The notes: generated by a model from the letters alone, not told the origin. A DNA stretch of 5,394 nt from Bacteroidales bacterium UBA1035 (GCA_002316835.1 DCEG01000115.1:1-5394), one strand, 5' to 3'. Counted from the stretch's first letter, positions 1 through 5,394 are shown. Numbers and translations are program-made.

Positions 1-2
1 GA

Positions 3-1265
3 TCATCCCCATAACTTCTTCATCAACTCCCTCATTTTCGTCTCCGAAACGTTGTTTTGTGCATCCCAAAATCGTGTATTTTTCAATTCTTTGGGTAAAT
101 AATCCTGCTTCACGAAATTGTTATCGTAATCATGGGCATATTTATATTCTTTGCCGTAATCGAGCTCTTTCATCAGCGATGTTGGCGCGTTGCGCAAGTG
201 AAGCGGAACAGGCAGATTCCCGGTTTGTTCCACTTTCGAAATGGCACTATCAATAGCAAGATACGCAGAATTGCTTTTGGGAGAGGTCGCTAAATAAATG
301 GCAGTTTCGGCAAGGACAATTCGCCCTTCGGGCCAACCAATTTTTTGCAGAGTATCGAAACAGGCATTAGCTAACAACAACGCGTTTGGGTTTGCCAACC
401 CGATATCTTCTGCTGCAGAAATCACGAGGCGACGGGCAATAAATTTTGGATCTTCGCCTCCGGCAACCATTCTTGCCAGCCAATAAACAGCTGCATCCGG
501 ATCGCTTCCGCGAATGGATTTGATAAATGCCGATATGATATCGTAGTGCATCTCCCCTCCTTTGTCGTACGCCGCGGGGTTTTCCTGCAACCGCTCAGTT
601 ACGTCTTTATCGGTAATTATAACCTTTTCGGTTGAGTCTTCTGCCCCAACAACCAAATCCAGAATATTCAGCAACTTGCGTGCGTCACCTCCCGAAAATC
701 GAAAAAGGGCATCTGTTTCTTCCACTTCAATTTCCTTTTCTTTCAGAATTGCATCTTCTTTCAACGCACGATTTAAAAGCGTCTGCAAGTCTTTTTTCTC
801 CATTTCTTTGAGCACATATACCTGGCATCGTGAAAGCAATGGGCGAATTACCTCAAAAGATGGATTTTCAGTGGTGGCGCCAATCAGTGTTATCGTTCCG
901 GTCTCCACAGCATGCAACAATGAATCCTGCTGCGATTTACTAAATCGATGAATTTCATCGATAAATAAAATGGGTGCGGTTGACTCAAAAAAACGATTAT
1001 TTTTTGCTTTGTCGATCACTTCACGTACATCCTTCACACCTGAATTAATGGCGCTTAACTTATAAAAAGGTGCATGCAAAGTATTGGCAATAATGTTCGC
1101 CAGTGTAGTTTTCCCTACACCCGGCGGACCCCAGAAAATGATCGAAGGAATTCTGCCGGATTCTATCATTCTACGCAGAACAGCCCCTTTACCGACCAAA
1201 TGTTTTTGTCCGATAAACTCGTCTAAATTTTGTGGTCGCAACCGTTCTGCTAAAGGTGCACTCAT
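3..1265 (-). CDS. rarA: Replication-associated recombination protein A (RarA/MgsA), AAA+ ATPase
   Basis: This is a cytoplasmic clamp-loader-like AAA+ ATPase that acts at stalled or damaged replication forks (MgsA in E. coli, Mgs1/WRNIP1 in eukaryotes). The 420-residue protein carries the whole family signature: Walker A GPPGVGKT at 46-53, Walker B LFIDEIHRF at 100-108, sensor 1 GATTENPSF at 128-136, an arginine finger at R145 in LLSRC, and sensor 2 GGDARKLLN at 191-199 with R195. The C-terminal half holds the MgsA tetramerisation region, including ARMVAGGEDP and ISAAEDIGLANP. Its length is close to the 447 residues of the E. coli protein, so it is full length. The N-terminus PLAERLRPQNLDEFIGQ begins exactly where family members begin, and a GGAG ribosome binding site lies at 1273-1276, 7 nt before the ATG, an unusual feature in this phylum. 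A terminator separates it from the genes upstream, and it has its own promoter. The stop TGA is at 3-5. Confidence 0.97.
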   Translation of the reverse strand: MSAPLAERLRPQNLDEFIGQKHLVGKGAVLRRMIESGRIPSIIFWGPPGVGKTTLANIIANTLHAPFYKLSAINSGVKDVREVIDKAKNNRFFESTAPILFIDEIHRFSKSQQDSLLHAVETGTITLIGATTENPSFEVIRPLLSRCQVYVLKEMEKKDLQTLLNRALKEDAILKEKEIEVEETDALFRFSGGDARKLLNILDLVVGAEDSTEKVIITDKDVTERLQENPAAYDKGGEMHYDIISAFIKSIRGSDPDAAVYWLARMVAGGEDPKFIARRLVISAAEDIGLANPNALLLANACFDTLQKIGWPEGRIVLAETAIYLATSPKSNSAYLAIDSAISKVEQTGNLPVPLHLRNAPTSLMKELDYGKEYKYAHDYDNNFVKQDYLPKELKNTRFWDAQNNVSETKMRELMKKLWG

Positions 1266-1290
1266 AATTTTTCTCCGTTAATTGTTTTTA

Positions 1291-1298
1291 CAAACTTA
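1291..1298 (-). promoter_or_regulatory. rarA: Bacteroidota -7 promoter box for rarA
   Basis: Read on the minus strand this is TAAGTTTG, a perfect match to the Bacteroidota primary-sigma -7 consensus TAnnTTTG. It lies 25 bp upstream of the rarA ATG, which gives a short leader of roughly 20 nt that still includes the GGAG ribosome binding site. A TTTTG that could act as a -33 element lies at 1314-1318, but the spacer is 15 bp instead of about 19-21, so the -33 element is doubtful. The placement directly after the upstream terminator supports an independent transcription unit. Confidence 0.6.
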
Positions 1299-1333
1299 CA
1301 TAAAAAAACAGAACAAAATTTCTATCCATACAT

Positions 1334-1360
1334 AAAAAAAGCGCTATTATTGTAGCGCTC
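1334..1360 (-). terminator. Rho-independent terminator after the isomerase gene
   Basis: A perfect 7-bp inverted repeat (AGCGCTA at 1340-1346 and TAGCGCT at 1353-1359) encloses a 6-nt loop. On the minus strand the hairpin is followed by a run of T residues (1339 down to 1334, seven counting the last stem base). It begins about 20 bp past the stop codon of the isomerase gene at 1381, so it ends the two-gene minus-strand unit and insulates rarA. On the plus strand only a short CTTTTC follows the stem and there is no plus-strand gene to end, so the minus orientation is the functional one. Confidence 0.85.
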
Positions 1361-1380
1361 TTTTCGTTCGATTTTCATTT

Positions 1381-2394
1381 TCAAATCAATATCTGCCTGC
1401 AATACTCCATACAGGTTTTCACCTCTTTCACCGAAGATGACCACGCTGCAACCGGATATTCCAGTTCAATATCGCAATAAATAGGCCATTTTTGTTTTTG
1501 AATTAACTGCAACACTTCGGCAATGGGTGTTTCTCCCTGCCCGAAGACCTGATTTGTGTTTTTCGATGTAGCATTATTCAAACCCGTTTTGTCTTTAACA
1601 TGGATACTGGCAATTCTGTTATAATATTTTCGAATAAAATCTGTCGGATTTAACCCTGTCGAACCCAGATAATGACCTATGTCAAAGTTCAACATATTTG
1701 CCGGCGAGTAAGCCAACAATTTATCCACATCAAATCCGGATTCTCCAAACTGATAATGGTTGTGCAAAATGGCATACATACCGTTTTTACCTGCTACAGG
1801 TCCCATCAAGCGGGCATTATTTTCATCCAGTTCAGCACTGATACCGATTGCACCAAGTGTTTTAGCAACTTTGAACGAGTAATCGAGTTCTTCTTCTGTA
1901 TTACCGGCTACCCATTTATAAATATGAATCTTAACACCGGCATCGTTGAATTTCTTTCTAAGTTGAGCATATTTATCCAAAGTTCCCCCTACCTTTCGCC
2001 ATTCTTTCAAATCTTTTACATATTGAGCAATGGAATTTTTTTCTGCATCGGTCAATGGGCTCTGCTGAGTAGGGCGACGCTGTATAGGATTTTTGGGTGC
2101 TCCCAGATAATCCTCCACTCCTGTGCCCATCAACTCAACCGAACTTAGTCCGGAATCTACACAAGCCTGTAAGACTGTTTCAAGTCCGCCCTGCATATCC
2201 CGAAAACTGTATGTAATGGCTCCGATCTGAACTCCACCGAATTTTGAGTTTGGAGTTCCCATACCTGATGTCATCATCTTTTCACTTCCGCATGAAGTTG
2301 AAAACGGAATTACCGATGCAGTTGTAACAACAGCGGCTGCACCCAGAAAACTTCTTCTTGAGAGTTTTCCTGTAAAGATTTCTTTGTTTTTCAT
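1381..2394 (-). CDS. Tat-exported sugar phosphate isomerase/epimerase-like TIM-barrel protein
   Basis: This 337-residue protein belongs to the xylose isomerase-like TIM-barrel superfamily (AP endonuclease 2 fold). The N-terminus has a twin-arginine signal: SRRSFLG at 12-18, then a hydrophobic stretch to about 31 and a cysteine at 35 in FSTSCGS. It is therefore probably exported folded, possibly as a lipoprotein. Barrel features follow in order: GAITYSF (58-64), SVELMG (85-90), a Pro/Gln/Arg-rich insertion (about 98-137), KIHIYKW (155-161), SAELDEN (186-192), LHNHYQF (210-216), NFDIGHYLG (236-244), SIHVKDK (263-269), GQGETPI (285-291) and CDIELEYP (307-314). E188, H213, D238, H241, H265 and E310 are candidates for metal binding or catalysis. 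Relatives isomerise or epimerise sugars, and some act on 3-keto-glycosides; the substrate here cannot be read from sequence. It lies 22 bp behind the rubredoxin-DUF2231 gene as the second gene of an operon. The start codon has no clear Shine-Dalgarno. Confidence 0.88.
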   Translation of the reverse strand: MKNKEIFTGKLSRRSFLGAAAVVTTASVIPFSTSCGSEKMMTSGMGTPNSKFGGVQIGAITYSFRDMQGGLETVLQACVDSGLSSVELMGTGVEDYLGAPKNPIQRRPTQQSPLTDAEKNSIAQYVKDLKEWRKVGGTLDKYAQLRKKFNDAGVKIHIYKWVAGNTEEELDYSFKVAKTLGAIGISAELDENNARLMGPVAGKNGMYAILHNHYQFGESGFDVDKLLAYSPANMLNFDIGHYLGSTGLNPTDFIRKYYNRIASIHVKDKTGLNNATSKNTNQVFGQGETPIAEVLQLIQKQKWPIYCDIELEYPVAAWSSSVKEVKTCMEYCRQILI

Positions 2395-2416
2395 TTTCTT
2401 ATATTTTTAATTGGGA

Positions 2417-3121
2417 TTATTCAGTTTTGTTTCCTTCGTTTTCCTTTAATGCTCTTGCTTTTGCTTCCTGCTTTTCTTTCACTAAGCGGGCAATTTCTTC
2501 GGGGCTCATCTTAGGCCTTTTTACTGGTTCGGTAGTGATAACCTGTTTTTTCTCGCCTCGCAATACAAAGGACCCGGGAAGTATTACATCGATAAGATGC
2601 TTTCCCAACATCCCAAGCTGGACGGCTGTAGCAAGCGTTGCCAGCGAAAGAAGCAAAAAGTACCAGGGATAAATGTCTCTCTTGAAGACTACCACCTGAG
2701 CGACAGATAATGTAATTATAATAATACTCAAGATTATTTTCTTGATCAACATCGGTGTGTTTATAGTTTTAAATCGGGCAAGTCCGTCGGCATACCCGGA
2801 TATAGCCGACAAGATAAGCGTTAGCGGAAAAACATATACTGAAAATGCAATGACGGAATGGATAATCGTTGGCTCGAAACCCGGAAACAGATAATTGAAA
2901 ATGATGAGAAGCGGGACTAGAGCCACAAATGTCTGTGACAAATGAATGGCAATTGGATGGATATCCAGTGCCAAAAAGCGCAAACGTCCGGCAGAAACTT
3001 TTTCACGATAAGGTTCAAATACATCTCTGGGTAAACCACAGGCAGGGCAAACATCACCCAAATCACCCTCTTTCATTACATAGCCGCAGGGACGGCAACG
3101 GACTAATTTTTTTTCTTTCAT
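2417..3121 (-). CDS. Membrane protein: rubredoxin-like domain fused to a DUF2231-like four-helix domain
   Basis: This 234-residue protein starts with a metal-binding knuckle pair C9-x2-C12-x12-C25-x2-C28, with CGYV and CPACGLPRDVFEP. The spacing is that of the C-terminal iron site of rubrerythrin, so a one-iron electron-transfer site is likely; structural zinc is the alternative. Four membrane helices follow at about 57-79, 86-108, 126-146 and 151-172. The first opens with DIHPIAIHLSQ (53-63), which resembles the HPxxVHFP opening of the DUF2231 family. Basic residues before helix 1, between helices 2 and 3 and after helix 4 place both ends in the cytoplasm. Four histidines (H55, H60, H88, H175) lie at or near membrane edges and could bind heme, which is inference. 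The tail (about 205-230) is charged and helical. It is the first gene of the unit with the Tat-exported isomerase. It has its own -7 box but no Shine-Dalgarno. No biochemical role is established. Confidence 0.8.
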   Translation of the reverse strand: MKEKKLVRCRPCGYVMKEGDLGDVCPACGLPRDVFEPYREKVSAGRLRFLALDIHPIAIHLSQTFVALVPLLIIFNYLFPGFEPTIIHSVIAFSVYVFPLTLILSAISGYADGLARFKTINTPMLIKKIILSIIIITLSVAQVVVFKRDIYPWYFLLLSLATLATAVQLGMLGKHLIDVILPGSFVLRGEKKQVITTEPVKRPKMSPEEIARLVKEKQEAKARALKENEGNKTE

Positions 3122-3137
3122 GCTTATTAGAAATTGT

Positions 3138-3145
3138 TGATTTTC
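3138..3145 (-). repeat. GAAAATCA octamer at the start site of the rubredoxin-DUF2231 unit
   Basis: On the minus strand GAAAATCA begins exactly 5 nt after the -7 box TATTTTTG, at the expected transcription start. The same octamer stands at the same distance from the -7 box of the divergent BASS promoter. It may be an operator half or a start-site element. Related GAAAATC strings occur elsewhere in this AT-rich DNA, so one copy alone would mean little. Confidence 0.45.
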
Positions 3146-3150
3146 CTTTA

Positions 3151-3158
3151 CAAAAATA
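3151..3158 (-). promoter_or_regulatory. Bacteroidota -7 promoter box for the rubredoxin-DUF2231 / isomerase unit
   Basis: Read on the minus strand this is TATTTTTG, matching TAnnTTTG. It lies 29 bp upstream of the ATG at 3121 and predicts a start near 3143-3145 with a leader of about 23 nt. No TTTG or TTG is visible 19-21 bp upstream (around 3177-3183), so the -33 element is missing or weak. This would fit a promoter needing an activator or other help. Confidence 0.55.
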
Positions 3159-3222
3159 GCAATTAATTTTGATTGGATATTTTATTAAATGGATTTAAAA
3201 ACATATTTTTTTAGTGAATGAA

Positions 3223-3234
3223 ACTGAAAATCAT
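3223..3234 (+). repeat. 12-bp direct repeat, upstream copy (ACTGAAAATCAT)
   Basis: This is identical to 3285-3296. It ends 17 bp before the -33 TTTG of the BASS promoter. Each copy contains a short dyad, TGA-AAA-TCA. The two copies start 62 bp apart, close to six helical turns, so they would face the same side of the DNA. This is compatible with a regulator binding at two operators. Confidence 0.5.
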
Positions 3235-3251
3235 TTTTATCGGAATCAGTC

Positions 3252-3282
3252 TTTGTGTTTCTTACCAAAAAAGCTACCTTTG
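3252..3282 (+). promoter_or_regulatory. Consensus Bacteroidota promoter for the BASS transporter / acyltransferase unit
   Basis: The -33 element TTTG (3252-3255) and the -7 element TACCTTTG (3275-3282) are separated by exactly 19 bp, the classical arrangement for the primary sigma factor of this phylum. Transcription should start near 3288-3290. This leaves a leader of about 20 nt before the ATG at 3309 and rules the in-frame GTG at 3255 out as the translation start from this promoter. The expected start site falls inside the second copy of a 12-bp direct repeat. Confidence 0.8.
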
Positions 3283-3284
3283 CT

Positions 3285-3296
3285 ACTGAAAATCAT
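3285..3296 (+). repeat. 12-bp direct repeat, start-site copy (ACTGAAAATCAT)
   Basis: This is identical to 3223-3234 and lies over the predicted transcription start of the BASS unit, where a bound repressor would block initiation. Its GAAAATCA core begins 5 nt after the -7 box, the same spacing as in the divergent promoter. Confidence 0.5.
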
Positions 3297-3308
3297 AAAG
3301 TAGCCCCT

Positions 3309-4277
3309 ATGCAGCCTTTACCGCTCTTGTCGATATTCGGAAACCTGGAACAACTTAACACGGTTCAACTCAACTTCAATCAAAACTCGTTAAATATGAT
3401 GAATATCGCTATCGCGTTCATTATGTTTGGTGTAGCGTTGGGGATAAGGCCAAAACATTTCAAAGATATTGCCATGAGTCCAAAACCTGCCGTGGCAGGA
3501 GTTATCTCACAGTATATTTTATTGCCGGCTTTAACTTTCTTATTGGTACTCATTATCAAACCAAGTATGCCTGTAGCCATGGGAATGATTTTGGTGGCTG
3601 CATGTCCCGGGGGGAATGTTTCAAATATGATCTCTGCATTATCGAAGTCTAATGTAGCTTTATCTGTTAGTCTTACAGCGATCACAACCGTAATGAGTTT
3701 GTTTATGACACCGCTCAATTTCGCGTTTTGGGGCGGACTTTATGCCAGTAAATCACCACTTTTGGTTCCCATTACCATCGACCCGGTTGAGATGTTTCGC
3801 ACGGTTTTCATCATTTTGGGAATTCCTGTGATTTTAGGAATGGCGGTGGGCATGAAATTTCCTGTTTTTGTAAAAAAAGTGGAAAAGTACGTTCAAATAG
3901 CTTCGGTTTTATTCTTTATTGCCTTTTTAGCAGGGGCGCTCGCCGGAAATTTCAGCCTTTTTCTCAAATATATTCATTTGGTATTTCTAATTGTTCTACT
4001 ACACAACGGAATCGCCTTTTTAGGCGGGTATATATTCCCACGAACTTTAAAAGTGAATGAGTTAAATTCCCGTACTATTTCAATTGAAACAGGGATACAA
4101 AATTCAGGACTTGGATTGGCTTTAATTTTTAATCCCCGCATTTTTCCATCTGAGCTGGAACTAGGTGGGATGGCATTTATTGCCGCATGGTGGGGGATCT
4201 GGCATATTGTTGCCGGTTTGATTCTGGCTTTTTACTGGCGAAGAAAATCTATAAAAACAGTTACTGCAATATCATGA
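3309..4277 (+). CDS. Bile acid:sodium symporter (BASS) family transporter
   Basis: This is an inner-membrane, sodium-coupled importer of an organic anion. The substrate is unknown; family members carry bile acids, pyruvate, pantothenate, 2-keto acids or glycolate. The 322-residue protein has both signature crossover motifs, ACPGGNVSNMISALS (98-112) and IETGIQNSGLGLAL (259-272), plus LHNGIAFLGG (231-240). Compared from memory with the Neisseria ASBT structure, the Na1 side chains are all present (S105, N106, S119, T123, E260), as are the Na2 glutamines (Q68, Q264), so the protein should be sodium-dependent. The region before residue 29 is too polar for a membrane helix, so it probably has nine helices (first at about 29-46), as in NTCP, instead of ten. 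I chose ATG 3309 because the consensus promoter at 3252-3282 lies inside the longer frame that begins with GTG 3255. It is the first gene of a unit with the acyltransferase, whose ATG overlaps its stop. Confidence 0.92.
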   Translation: MQPLPLLSIFGNLEQLNTVQLNFNQNSLNMMNIAIAFIMFGVALGIRPKHFKDIAMSPKPAVAGVISQYILLPALTFLLVLIIKPSMPVAMGMILVAACPGGNVSNMISALSKSNVALSVSLTAITTVMSLFMTPLNFAFWGGLYASKSPLLVPITIDPVEMFRTVFIILGIPVILGMAVGMKFPVFVKKVEKYVQIASVLFFIAFLAGALAGNFSLFLKYIHLVFLIVLLHNGIAFLGGYIFPRTLKVNELNSRTISIETGIQNSGLGLALIFNPRIFPSELELGGMAFIAAWWGIWHIVAGLILAFYWRRKSIKTVTAIS

Positions 4278-5394
4278 GTTACGAATACAGCAAAGGATAC
4301 GAGGTTGTTCGATTTTTTGAACGATTGACACTTAACCTGCACTATCGGAAAATAGTGTACACAGGAATTGAAAACATAAACGAAAACAATCCGATAATTT
4401 TTGCATCCAATCATCGCAATGCGGTTATCGATCCTTTTCTGCTGCTAAATGCATGCAAAAAAGAACCGGTTTTTCTGGCTCGCGCCGATGTGTTCAAAAA
4501 ACCAACGATTGCCAAAATCATGAAGTGGCTACACATTATGCCGGTTTATCGCATTCGTGATGGTGTAGAAAATCTGGAGAATAACAACGAATCGTTTCAG
4601 TTGAGTGGTGAGCTGCTGAAGAAAAGAATTCCGATGGCACTTTATCCCGAAGGGAAGCATAATCCTAAAATGTCGCTTTTGCCGGTTCAGAAAGCCATTT
4701 CACGCATCGTTTTGCCGATTGAAGCTAGTGAAACTTTCACGTTGGGAACCGAAGTCATTCCCGTTGGATTATATTATACTGATATTTTCGGGTTTCTTTC
4801 CGATGCTTATGTTACTTTCGGAAAACCCATAAAAGTAGCCGATTACAAGCAACGGTATGAAGAAAATCCGGGTGCGACTGCCAACTTCTTGCGAAAGGAC
4901 CTGGAAAACCGCATGAAAGAACTGATCGTGAATATTTGGAACGATGAGTTTTATGATGAATACACGTATGCAATTGACTGGAATGCGTTTCGTCTGGAAA
5001 AAGAAAAATATGCCGACAAGAAAGGTGGCTTTTTATTGGCTTCACAAGATGTTGTTGGTACTTTAGACCAACTGTACCATAATGACAGGGTTACTTTCGA
5101 TACAAAAATGGACGATTTTCGCGAAGCGAATCGAACCCTGAAAGAACACGGATTAACATCGAGAGACAACATTGTAAAACCTTCCTCTATATTCTCAATA
5201 ATTTTGCAATTATTGCTTTTGGTGATCTCGTTGCCCATAAGTATTTTCGGCTTTATCAACGGAATTTTTCCGATTTTGGGTTATAAAAAACTTCTCAGTC
5301 TTTTTAAAGATAACCAGTTTATTCCAACAGTTCGTGTTGTTTCAGGAATGTTTATAGTTCCGATTTTTGTAGTACTCCAATCACTGATTGTTGG
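4274..5394 (+). CDS. PlsC-like glycerolipid acyltransferase with C-terminal membrane segments (3' end outside the window)
   Basis: The frame is open for 373 codons to the window edge without a stop, so the gene is partial. Acyltransferase motifs appear in order: SNHRNAVIDPF (45-55) is block I, MPVYRIRDG (89-97) block II, LYPEGKHNP (123-131) block III, and VIPVGLYY (roughly 160-170) matches block IV. The enzyme should move an acyl chain onto a lysophospholipid or related acceptor at the inner membrane. Block I has the spacing H-x5-D (H47, D53) instead of the usual H-x4-D, and block III reads EGKH where classical PlsC has EGTR. After a polar, charged middle region (about 200-300) come hydrophobic segments at about 305-337 and from about 355 on, so it is larger than classical PlsC (about 245 residues). 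Its ATG overlaps the transporter stop (ATGA), with no Shine-Dalgarno, suggesting coupled translation. The exact acceptor is unknown, and it may not be the housekeeping PlsC. Confidence 0.88.
   Translation, partial: MSYEYSKGYEVVRFFERLTLNLHYRKIVYTGIENINENNPIIFASNHRNAVIDPFLLLNACKKEPVFLARADVFKKPTIAKIMKWLHIMPVYRIRDGVENLENNNESFQLSGELLKKRIPMALYPEGKHNPKMSLLPVQKAISRIVLPIEASETFTLGTEVIPVGLYYTDIFGFLSDAYVTFGKPIKVADYKQRYEENPGATANFLRKDLENRMKELIVNIWNDEFYDEYTYAIDWNAFRLEKEKYADKKGGFLLASQDVVGTLDQLYHNDRVTFDTKMDDFREANRTLKEHGLTSRDNIVKPSSIFSIILQLLLLVISLPISIFGFINGIFPILGYKKLLSLFKDNQFIPTVRVVSGMFIVPIFVVLQSLIV

Noticed and set aside
562..951. A 129-codon plus-strand open frame inside rarA
   Set aside because: It lies opposite a fully conserved AAA+ gene, has low-complexity Ser/Phe-rich content and no recognisable domain or promoter. 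It is an antisense shadow.
1314..1318. TTTTG on the minus strand as the -33 element of rarA
   Set aside because: The spacer to the -7 box is only 15 bp, shorter than the 19-21 bp expected, so I did not count it as part of the promoter.
1672..2148. A 158-codon plus-strand open frame opposite the isomerase gene
   Set aside because: The opposite strand encodes a complete TIM-barrel protein with motifs across this region. The predicted product has no family features and no promoter.
3213..3220. A further promoter box ahead of the upstream GAAAATCA copy
   Set aside because: The bases at the equivalent offset (AGTGAATG) do not match TAnnTTTG, so this copy is not at a start site.
3255..3308. GTG at 3255 as the BASS start codon
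   Set aside because: It overlaps the -33 box of a consensus promoter, and the 18 added residues are polar and lack family similarity. ATG 3309 is preferred.
4812..5259. Two minus-strand open frames opposite the acyltransferase
   Set aside because: The plus-strand frame is continuous through them with the acyltransferase motifs upstream and membrane segments downstream. Their own sequences look random.
1..5394. A defence system, CRISPR array, transposon or prophage
   Set aside because: No repeat arrays, transposase, integrase or toxin-antitoxin genes are visible. All five genes belong to chromosomal metabolic, transport, lipid or repair families, with no obvious compositional break.

Overview
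The window is ordinary-looking chromosomal DNA, AT-rich and densely coding, most likely from a member of the Bacteroidota (probably Bacteroidales). Three things support this: promoter boxes of the Bacteroidota type (TTTG, 19 bp, TAnnTTTG), start codons that mostly lack a Shine-Dalgarno sequence, and protein families typical of the group. The species cannot be named from the sequence alone. There are no mobile elements, CRISPR arrays, tRNAs or rRNAs.

Layout. The left 3.1 kb is read on the minus strand. A two-gene unit starts at about 3145. It encodes a membrane protein with a cytoplasmic rubredoxin-like domain fused to a four-helix DUF2231-like domain, then, 22 bp later, a Tat-exported TIM-barrel protein of the sugar phosphate isomerase/epimerase superfamily. 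The unit ends at a clear intrinsic terminator (about 1334-1360). Just beyond, a separate promoter (-7 box at 1291-1298) drives rarA, the replication-fork AAA+ ATPase, whose stop codon lies at the window edge.

The right 2.1 kb is read on the plus strand. A consensus promoter (3252-3282) drives a sodium-coupled transporter of the bile acid:sodium symporter (BASS) family. Its stop codon overlaps the start of a PlsC-like acyltransferase (ATGA), which runs off the right edge with no stop.

The most interesting part is the 187-bp divergent control region (3122-3308). The octamer GAAAATCA sits exactly 5 bp after the -7 box in both divergent promoters. A third copy, inside a perfect 12-bp direct repeat, lies upstream of the BASS promoter, 62 bp (about six helical turns) from the copy at the BASS start site. 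This suggests that the redox/sugar unit and the transporter/acyltransferase unit could share one regulator. The promoter also shows that the longest BASS reading frame (GTG at 3255) is over-extended and that translation probably starts at ATG 3309. No obviously new multi-gene system is visible. The pairing of a rubredoxin-DUF2231 membrane protein with a Tat-exported isomerase is the best candidate for unexplored biochemistry.
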